NCBI GenBank assembly: GCA_934567745.1
Contig: CAKTJM010000044.1
Location: forward strand, 1-13,341
Direction: 5' to 3'
Source of the DNA: an uncultured Eubacteriales bacterium
Lineage (GTDB): Bacteria > Bacillota > Clostridia > Oscillospirales > Oscillospiraceae
DNA length: 13,341 nucleotides
Shown: in pieces, positions 1 to 5,790 of the stretch
Position numbering within the stretch: position 1 is the stretch's first letter
Layout: the number at the start of each line of letters is the position of its first letter
The notes under the pieces: generated by a model
The model's database searches: none
What the model was told of the DNA's origin: nothing
The model's input: only the letters and a program-made list of their open reading frames with translations
Made by a program: the position numbers and the translations under genes

Positions 1-33
1 GGACTGATCCGGTCCATCCCGGCGAAAGCATGA
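1..33 (+). CDS. C-terminal end of an upstream gene (partial)
   Basis: The first frame of the window reads ten residues, GLIRSIPAKA, and stops at TGA (31-33), eight bases before a strong intrinsic terminator on the same strand. A stop codon just ahead of a terminator is what the end of a gene looks like. Frame 2 stops at once and frame 3 runs through the terminator, so frame 1 is the likely one. Too little remains to name the product. Confidence 0.45.
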   Translation, partial: GLIRSIPAKA

Positions 34-41
34 CCCACGCG

Positions 42-75
42 AAAAGGCCGCGGACGCAAGCCCGCGGCCTTTTTT
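42..75 (+). terminator. Rho-independent terminator of the upstream gene
   Basis: AAAAGGCCGCGG (42-53) pairs perfectly with CCGCGGCCTTTT (62-73) around an 8-nt loop, followed by a run of T to position 75. The A run on the 5' side means it could also stop transcripts on the minus strand. It follows the stop codon at 31-33. Confidence 0.9.
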
Positions 76-138
76 GTCGGATATCGCCAGGGCCGCCGTT
101 CTTCTGCGCACGATGTGGAGAGGGCCGCTCCGCCTGTG

Positions 139-259
139 CGCCCTCTCAGTCACGGCTGCGCCGTGCCAGCTCCCCCAGAGGGGGAGCTCGCGATGCGTCG
201 AGGGCCTGCCAAGGGCTCTCCCTCTGGGAGAGCTGGCCGCGGAGCGGCCGGAGAGGGCG
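139..259. repeat. 121-bp MITE-like palindromic repeat with internal hairpins
   Basis: The ends are inverted repeats: CGCCCTCTC (139-147) and GAGAGGGCG (251-259). Each half has the same three-part plan: terminal CCCTCTC, then a small GC hairpin (CACGGC/GCCGTG at 151-165 on the left; GGCCGC/GCGGCC at 235-249 on the right), then CCAGCTC leading into a second hairpin (AGCTCCCCC/GGGGGAGCT at 168-188 on the left; CTCTCCC/GGGAGAG at 216-232 on the right). The left half and the reverse complement of the right half agree at both ends and in CCAGCTC, and differ in the inner hairpin. There is no open frame of its own. I recall very similar repeats, often many per genome, in Faecalibacterium-like Ruminococcaceae; mobility by a transposase elsewhere is inference. 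Confidence 0.75.
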
Positions 260-342
260 ATCCCCACGCTGTGGTCCGCCCGGACGATGTGTGCGGGAGA
301 CCGGCGCGGCGAAGATCGGTCGGTCCGAATTTACAAAATAGA

Positions 343-371
343 TGTTTTTTTCGCGTGCGACCTGTTATAAT
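343..371 (+). promoter_or_regulatory. Extended -10 promoter for murB
   Basis: A perfect TATAAT lies at 366-371, preceded by TG at 363-364 (the extended -10 form TGnTATAAT). The -35 region is weak: TGTTTT at 343-348 with a 17-bp spacer, inside a T run. Extended -10 promoters tolerate poor -35 boxes. The predicted start would lie about 25-30 bases before the murB ATG. Confidence 0.75.
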
Positions 372-404
372 AGGAAAACAGTAAGGAACGAAAAGGGGGA
401 TCCC

Positions 405-1343
405 ATGGCCGATCTCGCGTCTCTGCGCGACACACTGGCGCAGCAACTGCCCTCGCTCGCCCTGCGCGAGGGGGAGCCGATGAGCCGTCACACGACCTTC
501 CGCGTGGGCGGTCCGGCGGCGCTGATGGCCCTGCCGTCCAGCCCGGAGGAGCTGCAGGCCGTCCTGCGCCTGGGCGCGGCGGCGGGCGTGCGGCCCGTCT
601 GCCTCGGGCGCGGCTCGAACCTCCTCGTCGCGGACCGCGGACTGGACGCCTTCGTCGTGAAGCTCGCGGGCGGGCTGGACCGGCTCGAACGAGACGGGGC
701 GACCGGGCTCTACGTCGGCAGCGGCGTCACGATGGCCCAGGCGGCGACCTTCGCCGCCCAGCACGGGCTGACCGGGCTGGAGTTCGCCCACGGCATCCCT
801 GGCACCCTCGGGGGCGGCGTGGTCATGAACGCCGGGGCCTACGACGGGGAGCTGGCGCAGGTCATCGACTACGTCGATTGTCTCGACGAGCGCGGCGGGG
901 CCCATCGGCTCGGCCGCGATGCGGCGGCCTTCGGCTACCGCAGCAGCGTCTTCCACACGATCCCGTGGGTCGTGGTGGGCGTGCACATGAGCCTGCGGCC
1001 CGGCGATCCGGACGCCATCCGCGCGAAGATGGCCGACCTCGCCCAGCGCCGCCGCGCCAAACAGCCGCTCGAATACCCCAGCGCCGGATCGACCTTCAAG
1101 CGGCCGGTCGGGCACTTCGCCGGGGGCCTGATCGAGCAGTGCGGGCTGAAGGGCACGTCGGTCGGCGGGGCGCAGGTCTCCGAGAAGCACGCGGGCTTCG
1201 TCATCAACACCGGCGGGGCCACCTGCGCCGACGTCCTGGCGCTGATCCGGCTGATCCGCGCGCGGGTGCAGGCGCAGACCGGCGTGCTGCTGGAGCCGGA
1301 GGTCCGGCTGCTCGGCTGCCGGCTCGACGAGAACGAAGGATAA
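405..1343 (+). CDS. murB: UDP-N-acetylenolpyruvoylglucosamine reductase (MurB)
   Basis: This cytoplasmic flavoenzyme reduces UDP-GlcNAc-enolpyruvate to UDP-MurNAc with NADPH, the second committed step of peptidoglycan synthesis. The 312-aa product has the FAD-binding half with SxxTTFRVGGPA near residue 26, LGRGSNLLV near 66 and the glycine-rich GIPGTLGGGVVMNAGAY around 129-145. The C-terminal MurB domain has YRSS (Arg179), the AGSTFKRP segment whose Ser229 is the likely proton donor, and LEPEV (Glu299) near the end. Lacking the extra substrate-covering loop of the E. coli enzyme, it looks like the shorter type II MurB; that subtype call is inference. The ATG at 405 follows AAAAGGGGGA and removes an in-frame extension that would start inside the promoter. 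The next gene follows after 12 bases, so the two probably form one transcript. Confidence 0.96.
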   Translation: MADLASLRDTLAQQLPSLALREGEPMSRHTTFRVGGPAALMALPSSPEELQAVLRLGAAAGVRPVCLGRGSNLLVADRGLDAFVVKLAGGLDRLERDGATGLYVGSGVTMAQAATFAAQHGLTGLEFAHGIPGTLGGGVVMNAGAYDGELAQVIDYVDCLDERGGAHRLGRDAAAFGYRSSVFHTIPWVVVGVHMSLRPGDPDAIRAKMADLAQRRRAKQPLEYPSAGSTFKRPVGHFAGGLIEQCGLKGTSVGGAQVSEKHAGFVINTGGATCADVLALIRLIRARVQAQTGVLLEPEVRLLGCRLDENEG

Positions 1344-1355
1344 GGAGTGGAACCA

Positions 1356-1940
1356 ATGAGCGAGCGTTTTTATGTCCTGATGATGGCCAGCAATTCGGCC
1401 AATACGGAGCGGGAGTACACCAAGTTCGAGTGCTTCCACGAGGTGCAGGAGGCGGTGGACATGGTCCAGCACTGGCTGAGCTTCGTCTGCGGGCTCGACT
1501 GCGTCCCCGCGTCGGAGGAGGCGCGCCTGCGCGCGGAGAACGACGGGGAGATCCCCGACGGCACCTTCCTCTGTCCGGAGGTCAAGGTCCCGGCGGACCT
1601 GGTCCGGTACAACGGCTACCATGAGTATTACGGCATCGGTATGTGCAGCCTCTTCCTCACCCCGGTCTACGACCACGACACCGCCCAGCGCTTCCGCGCG
1701 GGGATGAACAAGGAGTACGGCATCGACCAGGTCTACACCGACGAGGCCGACCGGCTGTGGGAGCTGCTGACCACCTTCGTCGCCTCGTTCGACGACGAGA
1801 GCATCGATCCGACCGAGGCGGAGACCGCCATCCGCGACTTCCTGCTGCGCGGCGGCTTCTCCCTGTTCGACACCGCGGCCTATGCCCCGGAATATATGGT
1901 CCTGCCGGACGGCGGCAAGGGCCAGTTCGAGGGCTTCTGA
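1356..1940 (+). CDS. Uncharacterised acidic 194-aa protein in the murB unit
   Basis: I do not recognise this family. The frame is well supported by GC-rich third positions, by AAGGAG at 1342-1347 eight bases before the ATG (preferred to an in-frame GTG at 1347 that overlaps the ribosome binding site), and by tight spacing to murB. The product is acidic, soluble-looking, without a signal peptide or membrane segment, and rich in aromatic residues (FYVLMMAS at the start, NGYHEYYGIG near residue 90). The middle and C-terminal parts (residues about 110-165) look helical. Several cysteines are spread over the N-terminal half, but they do not form a clear metal-binding motif. Sitting between murB and the dipicolinate genes suggests a housekeeping or envelope-linked role, which is inference only. 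Confidence 0.8.
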   Translation: MSERFYVLMMASNSANTEREYTKFECFHEVQEAVDMVQHWLSFVCGLDCVPASEEARLRAENDGEIPDGTFLCPEVKVPADLVRYNGYHEYYGIGMCSLFLTPVYDHDTAQRFRAGMNKEYGIDQVYTDEADRLWELLTTFVASFDDESIDPTEAETAIRDFLLRGGFSLFDTAAYAPEYMVLPDGGKGQFEGF

Positions 1941-1959
1941 CCGTCTCGCACACAGGAGA

Positions 1960-1989
1960 GTGACCTCCTTTTCGCCCAGAGAATAGAAT
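1960..1989 (+). promoter_or_regulatory. Candidate internal promoter of dpaAB
   Basis: A -10-like element AATAGAAT lies at 1982-1989. Read as sigma-K type, it approximates CATAnnnT (first base differs) with AC at 1963-1964 placed 17 bases upstream. Read as vegetative, it is TAGAAT (1984-1989) with GTGACC 18 bases upstream. In Bacillus subtilis spoVF is under sigma-K, which favours the first reading. Both matches are imperfect. The predicted start is near 1996, at the Shine-Dalgarno of dpaA. Confidence 0.4.
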
Positions 1990-2005
1990 GGGTGGAAAGG
2001 AGGTC
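1962..2005 (+). promoter_or_regulatory. Hairpin enclosing the dpaA Shine-Dalgarno
   Basis: GACCTCCTTTTCGCCCA (1962-1978) pairs with TGGGTGGAAAGGAGGTC (1989-2005) over 17 bp, with only two G-U wobbles in the plus-strand RNA and a 10-nt loop. The 3' arm contains the AAAGGAGG ribosome binding site of dpaA (1996-2003), and the loop contains the -10-like element. The hairpin is followed by CTTTTCATTT, so it could also act as an intrinsic terminator for the murB unit. Either way, transcripts reading in from murB would express dpaA poorly, while a transcript starting near 1996 would lack the 5' arm. Confidence 0.7.
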
Positions 2006-2012
2006 TTTTCAT

Positions 2013-2879
2013 TTGGATCGGGAACGTAATTTTTGGATCGTGGGCGGCGACAAGCGCCAGCGCGCCCTGGCGCGGCTCCTCGCGGAGGACGGCCACACCG
2101 TCCACACCGTGGCCCTCGACGGGCCGGGCCTGCGTGCGGAGCCGCTGGGGCCGGAGATCGCCCTCGCCCACTGTGTGATCCTGCCCCTGCCGGTGACGCG
2201 GCCGGGCGGGCTGATCCACACGCCGCTGGGGCGGGAGGAGATCGCGCTGAGCGACCTGCTGGCCCTGCTGCGGCCGGGCCAGCTCGTCTGCGGCGGGATG
2301 ATCGACCGGGAGACCGCCGCACTCGCGCGGGCGCGCGGGCTGGACCTGTGCGACTACTACGCGCGCGAGGAGTGCATGGTCGCCAACGCCGTCCCCACCG
2401 CCGAGGGGGCCGTGCAGGTCGCCATGGAGGAGCTGCCCACCACCCTCCACGGGTCGCGGGTGCTGGTCCTCGGCTTCGGCCGGGTGGGGAAGCTCACGGC
2501 CCACCGGATGGCCGCGCTCGGCGCGCGGGTGACCGTCTCCGCGCGGGACTACGCCGACCTGGCCTGGGCGGAGGCCTACGGGTACATCGCCGAGCGGCTG
2601 GAGGCCCTCTCCTGCCAGCTCGGCGGCTTCGACTGCATCGTGAACACCATCCCCGCCAAGGTCCTCACCGCCAGCCGCCTGCGCTGGGTGGACCCGGCGG
2701 CCTTCCTGCTCGACCTGGCCTCGGCCCCCGGCGGGGTGGACCACGAGGCCGCGCAGGAGCTGGGCCTGCGGCTGCTCCAGGCCCCCGGTCTGCCGGGGCG
2801 GACCGCGCCGGTCACGGCGGCCCGGGCGATCCGGGACGCGGTCTATCACATCATCTGGGAACGGGAGGAGACGCCATGA
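2013..2879 (+). CDS. dpaA: Dipicolinate synthase subunit A (SpoVFA/DpaA)
   Basis: With subunit B it makes dipicolinic acid from the lysine-pathway intermediate dihydroxytetrahydrodipicolinate in the mother cell; the product, chelated with calcium, fills the spore core. The 288-aa protein (B. subtilis about 297) has an N-terminal domain opening with WIVGGDKRQ, then an NAD(P)-binding Rossmann fold with VLGFGRVG (glycines at 154-159), then the family signatures NTIPAKVL, LDLASAPGG and APGLPGRTAPVTA near the C-terminus. The TTG at 2013 is chosen as start because AAAGGAGG lies nine bases upstream and translation then begins at MDRERNFWIVGGD; an in-frame GTG at 1992 has no ribosome binding site. 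Its stop overlaps the dpaB start (ATGA). The ribosome binding site lies in a 17-bp hairpin. Confidence 0.95.
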   Translation: MDRERNFWIVGGDKRQRALARLLAEDGHTVHTVALDGPGLRAEPLGPEIALAHCVILPLPVTRPGGLIHTPLGREEIALSDLLALLRPGQLVCGGMIDRETAALARARGLDLCDYYAREECMVANAVPTAEGAVQVAMEELPTTLHGSRVLVLGFGRVGKLTAHRMAALGARVTVSARDYADLAWAEAYGYIAERLEALSCQLGGFDCIVNTIPAKVLTASRLRWVDPAAFLLDLASAPGGVDHEAAQELGLRLLQAPGLPGRTAPVTAARAIRDAVYHIIWEREETP

Positions 2880-3454
2880 GCCGGATCGGAGTGGCCCTGA
2901 CGGGGTCCTTCTGCACGCTGGAGAAGGGGATGGGGGCGATCGAGCGCCTGGCGGAGCGGCATCCGGACCTGACGCCCATCCTCTCGGAGACGACCGCCGC
3001 GACGGACACCCGCTTCGGCCGGGCGGCGGACTGGCGGGCGCGGCTGGAGGAGCTGTGCCAGCGGCGGGCGATCGACAGCGTCCGCGCCGCGGAGCCGATC
3101 GGCCCGCAGGGCCTGCTCGACGTGCTGGTGATCGCGCCATGCACCGGGAACACCCTGGCGAAGCTCGCCAGCGGCGTGGCGGACACGGCGGTGACGATGG
3201 CCGCGAAGGCGCATCTGCGCAACGGGCGGCCGGTGGTCGTGGCGGTCTCGACGAACGACGGTCTCGCCGGGGCCGCGCGGAACATCGGGGAGCTGCTCTG
3301 CCGCAAGCACTACTACTTCGTGCCCTTCCGACAGGACGACCCGGAGGGGAAGCCGACCTCCCTCGTGGCGGACCTCGACCGGCTGACCGAGACGGTGGAG
3401 GCCGCGCTGGAGGGACGGCAGCTCCAGCCGCTGCTGCTCGGGCCGGCCAAGTAG
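2876..3454 (+). CDS. dpaB: Dipicolinate synthase subunit B (SpoVFB/DpaB)
   Basis: This is the flavoprotein-family partner of DpaA in dipicolinic acid synthesis. The 192-aa product (B. subtilis about 200) shows the flavoprotein-like fold: an N-terminal strand and turn GVALTGSFCTL (residues 5-15), a central VIAPCTGNTLAKLASG (near 85-100) and AKAHLRNGRPVVVAVSTND (near 109-127). The KHYYFVPFRQDDP segment close to the end is typical of SpoVFB. The ATG overlaps the last codon of dpaA by four bases, indicating translational coupling and a fixed subunit ratio. No terminator follows; a separate promoter for the next gene begins a few bases after the stop codon. Confidence 0.95.
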   Translation: MSRIGVALTGSFCTLEKGMGAIERLAERHPDLTPILSETTAATDTRFGRAADWRARLEELCQRRAIDSVRAAEPIGPQGLLDVLVIAPCTGNTLAKLASGVADTAVTMAAKAHLRNGRPVVVAVSTNDGLAGAARNIGELLCRKHYYFVPFRQDDPEGKPTSLVADLDRLTETVEAALEGRQLQPLLLGPAK

Positions 3455-3458
3455 GCCG

Positions 3459-3487
3459 TTGCGTGCCCCCGGCTTTTGTGGTAGAAT
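3459..3487 (+). promoter_or_regulatory. Sigma-A promoter of the alaX gene
   Basis: TTGCGT (3459-3464) and TAGAAT (3482-3487) are separated by exactly 17 bp, and TG at 3479-3480 gives an extended -10. It lies directly after the dpaB stop codon, so alaX can be expressed in growing cells independently of the sporulation operon. Confidence 0.75.
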
Positions 3488-3518
3488 GCAGGAAAAACCA
3501 ACGAAAGCAGGGGACGCG

Positions 3519-4670
3519 ATGACGAGGAAGCTCTACTATGAGGACAGCCACCTGGCGCAGTTCACGGCGACCGTGACGAGCTGCACGGCGGCGGGGAAGC
3601 GCTGGCACGTGGTGCTCGACCGGACGGCCTTCTTCCCGGAGGGCGGCGGCCAGCCCGGCGACACCGGGACGCTCGGCGAGGCGAAGGTGCTGGACACCCG
3701 CGAGGGGATGGAGGACGTCGTCCACGTGACGGACCGGCCGCTGGCGGTCGGTGCGGAGGTGGAGGGCCGTCTGGACTGGGGCCAGCGCTTCGGGCGGATG
3801 CAGGAGCACTCCGGTGAGCACATCGTCTCCGGCCTGGTGCACAGCCGTCACGGCGGGACGAACGTCGGCTTCCACATGGGCGACGACGGGATGCTGCTGG
3901 ATTTCGACGTGGAGCTTTCGGCCGAGCAGCTCGCCGAGATCGAGCTGCTGGCCAACGAGGCGGTGTGGGCGGACCTGCCCGTCCGGGCGGAGTTCCCCGC
4001 GCCGGAGGTCCTGGCGGCGCTGGACTATCGCAGCAAGCTCGACCTGACCGAGGATGTGCGGATCGTGACGATCCCCGGCGTGGACCAGTGCGCCTGCTGC
4101 GCGCCGCACGTGGCGCGCACGGGCGAGATCGGCGTCATCAAGGTCCTCGACGTCACGCGGCACCGCGGCGGGGTCCGGGTGCGGGTCATCTGCGGCCGCG
4201 ACGCGCTGCTGGACTATCGGATGAAGCACGACGGGCTGGGCCAGGTGGCGGTCCTCTTCTCCGCCAAGCCGGAGAATGCCGCGGCGGCGGCGGTCCGGGT
4301 GAACGACCAGCTCCAGGACGGCAAGCGGACGCTGGGCGAGGTCCAGCGCGAGCTGATCCGGGTGAAGCTGGCGGCGATCGGGGAGACGGAGGGCAACCTG
4401 GTCCTCTTCGAGCCGGTGCTCGACGGGGCCGGTCTGCGCGATCTGGTGACGGGCGCGATGGACCGGGTCGGCGGCGTCTGCGCGGCCTTCTCGGGCAGCG
4501 AGAAGACCGGCTTCCAGTACGTGATCGGCAGCCGCCACGTGGATCTGCGCGCCAAGGCGAAGGAGATCAACGCGGCCCTGGAGGGCCGCGGCGGCGGCGC
4601 GCCGGAGATGATCCAGGGGACCGCCAAATGCACCCGCCGGACGATCCGCACCTACTTCGGGGTGGAGTGA
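3519..4670 (+). CDS. alaX: Alanyl-tRNA editing protein, AlaX long form with DHHA1 domain
   Basis: It is predicted to hydrolyse mischarged tRNA-Ala (Ser- or Gly-tRNA-Ala) in trans. The 383-aa product resembles the editing half of alanyl-tRNA synthetase without the catalytic core. An N-terminal beta-barrel has FFPEGGGQPGDTG near residue 38. The zinc site is HSGEH (His97, His101) with CACCAPH (Cys193, His197). The C-terminal DHHA1-like domain covers about 245-383 and ends in GTAKCTRRTIRTYF. That length and the DHHA1 domain mark the long AlaX class. The ATG at 3519 follows AGGGGAC; an upstream in-frame ATG at 3486 overlaps the promoter -10 and is rejected. It has its own promoter and ends two bases before a strong terminator. 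Confidence 0.92.
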   Translation: MTRKLYYEDSHLAQFTATVTSCTAAGKRWHVVLDRTAFFPEGGGQPGDTGTLGEAKVLDTREGMEDVVHVTDRPLAVGAEVEGRLDWGQRFGRMQEHSGEHIVSGLVHSRHGGTNVGFHMGDDGMLLDFDVELSAEQLAEIELLANEAVWADLPVRAEFPAPEVLAALDYRSKLDLTEDVRIVTIPGVDQCACCAPHVARTGEIGVIKVLDVTRHRGGVRVRVICGRDALLDYRMKHDGLGQVAVLFSAKPENAAAAAVRVNDQLQDGKRTLGEVQRELIRVKLAAIGETEGNLVLFEPVLDGAGLRDLVTGAMDRVGGVCAAFSGSEKTGFQYVIGSRHVDLRAKAKEINAALEGRGGGAPEMIQGTAKCTRRTIRTYFGVE

Positions 4671-4672
4671 AA

Positions 4673-4709
4673 AAGGCCCGGCCGCAGGCAACGCCTGCGG
4701 CCGGGCCTT
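4673..4709. terminator. Bidirectional terminator between alaX and asnA
   Basis: A perfect 17-bp stem (4673-4689 with 4693-4709) closes a 3-nt AAC loop. On the plus strand it is followed by CTCTTTTTCTC; on the minus strand it is followed by a T run (complement of AAAA at 4671-4674). It serves the converging alaX and asnA genes. Confidence 0.95.
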
Positions 4710-4739
4710 CTCTTTTTCTCTCTCTCAGACGGCGCTGCC

Positions 4740-5753
4740 TTACAGCAGGATGATCCCTGCGTCGTGGCAGACGTGGATGGTCTCTTCGTCCCAGATGGAC
4801 GCCTGGACCTCGCCGATGTGGGCCTTGCCCAGCAGCAGCATGGACATACGGGACTGCCCGATGCCGCCGCCGATGGTCAGCGGCAGGACGTTATCCAGCA
4901 GCATCTTGTGGAAGGCCAACTCACGGCGGTCGTCGCACCCGGCCAGCTTCAGCTGGCGGTCCAGGGACTCGGCATCGACGCGGATGCCCATCGAGGAGAC
5001 CTCGAAGGCGCGGCCGAGCACGTCGTTCCACACCAGGATGTCGCCGTTGAGCGCCCAGTCGTCATAGTCGGGCGCGCGGCCGTCGTGCGGCTGGCCGGAC
5101 TTGAGCTTGCCGCCGATCTGCATGAGCAGGGTGGTGGGATGCTCCTTCACCCACATGTCCTCGCGCTCCTTGGGGGTCAGACCGGGGTAGAGGTCCTCCA
5201 GCTCCTGGGTGGTGATGCAGCTGAGCACGGGGCTGACGGGCTGCACGACGGAGAGCTGCGGGAAGATGGACTGGATCGTCTTCTGGGCGGTGACGATGGC
5301 GTCCACGATGGACTGGACGGTCTTCTTCAGATAGTCCAGGGTGCGGTCGCGGGGGGCGATGACCTTCTCCCAGTCCCACTGATCGACGTAGATGGAGTGG
5401 AGGTTGTCCAGCTCCTCGTCGCGGCGGATGGCGTTCATGTTCGTCACCAGGCCCTCGCCGACGGGGAAGTGATAGCGGTAGAGCGCCAGACGCTTCCACT
5501 TGGCCAGGGAGTGGACGACCTGCGCGTCGCGGTGGGCGGCGGGCACGTCGAAGGAGACGGGGCGCTCGACGCCGTTGAGGTTGTCGTTCAGCCCGGAGGA
5601 GGCCTCCACGAAGAGCGGAGCGGAGACGCGCCGCAGATGGAGATTGCCGCACAGCGTGTCCTCGAAGACCCGATTGAGCAGGCTGATGGCCTTCTGAGTG
5701 TCATAAAGGTTCAGGAGGGGGGCATAACCGGCGGGGATGTTCGTCTTAGACAT
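4740..5753 (-). CDS. asnA: Aspartate-ammonia ligase (asparagine synthetase A)
   Basis: It makes asparagine from aspartate, ammonia and ATP through an aspartyl-AMP intermediate, in a fold shared with class II aminoacyl-tRNA synthetases. The product is 337 aa (E. coli 330) and full length. Signatures include RVSAPLFVEASSGLNDNLNG near residue 41, VHSLAKWKR and RYHFPVGEGLVTNMNAIRRD around 80-110, SIYVDQWDWEKV around 120-131, and the C-terminal IGGGIGQSRMSMLLL near 295-309. The start follows AAAGGAG by eight bases. It is the second gene of a transcript with the DUF1846 gene, 37 bases upstream, and ends at the shared bidirectional terminator. No T-box leader is visible in front of the operon. Confidence 0.96.
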   Translation of the reverse strand: MSKTNIPAGYAPLLNLYDTQKAISLLNRVFEDTLCGNLHLRRVSAPLFVEASSGLNDNLNGVERPVSFDVPAAHRDAQVVHSLAKWKRLALYRYHFPVGEGLVTNMNAIRRDEELDNLHSIYVDQWDWEKVIAPRDRTLDYLKKTVQSIVDAIVTAQKTIQSIFPQLSVVQPVSPVLSCITTQELEDLYPGLTPKEREDMWVKEHPTTLLMQIGGKLKSGQPHDGRAPDYDDWALNGDILVWNDVLGRAFEVSSMGIRVDAESLDRQLKLAGCDDRRELAFHKMLLDNVLPLTIGGGIGQSRMSMLLLGKAHIGEVQASIWDEETIHVCHDAGIILL

Positions 5754-5790
5754 AATGAAAACTCCTTTCGGACTGAAATGACGTAGGTGG

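Larger units (their letters stand above)
34..404. other. Intergenic region upstream of murB
   Basis: This stretch without a gene holds, in order, a terminator (42-75), a structured palindromic repeat (139-259) and an extended -10 promoter (about 343-371). The short open frames that cross it on both strands are non-homologous and come from the GC-rich repeat. The last 70 bases are A/T-rich compared with the rest of the window, as expected for a promoter region. Confidence 0.7.

Noticed and set aside
1..15. Similarity between the window start (CTGATCCGGTCC) and the minus strand near 13292-13303 (CTGATCCAGTCC), possibly a split repeat
   Set aside because: The match is about 12 bases with one mismatch and nothing on either side aligns; chance is enough to explain it in a window of this size.
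1992..2012. GTG at 1992 as the start of dpaA
   Set aside because: It has no ribosome binding site and would encode the Shine-Dalgarno itself; the TTG at 2013 has AAAGGAGG nine bases upstream and begins at the conserved N-terminus.
150..4691. 1513-codon open frame on the minus strand opposite murB, dpaAB and alaX
   Set aside because: It is a high-GC shadow: it spans intergenic regions, promoters and several unrelated plus-strand genes, and its sequence is low-complexity Arg/Ala/Gly/Pro/His-rich with no family resemblance.
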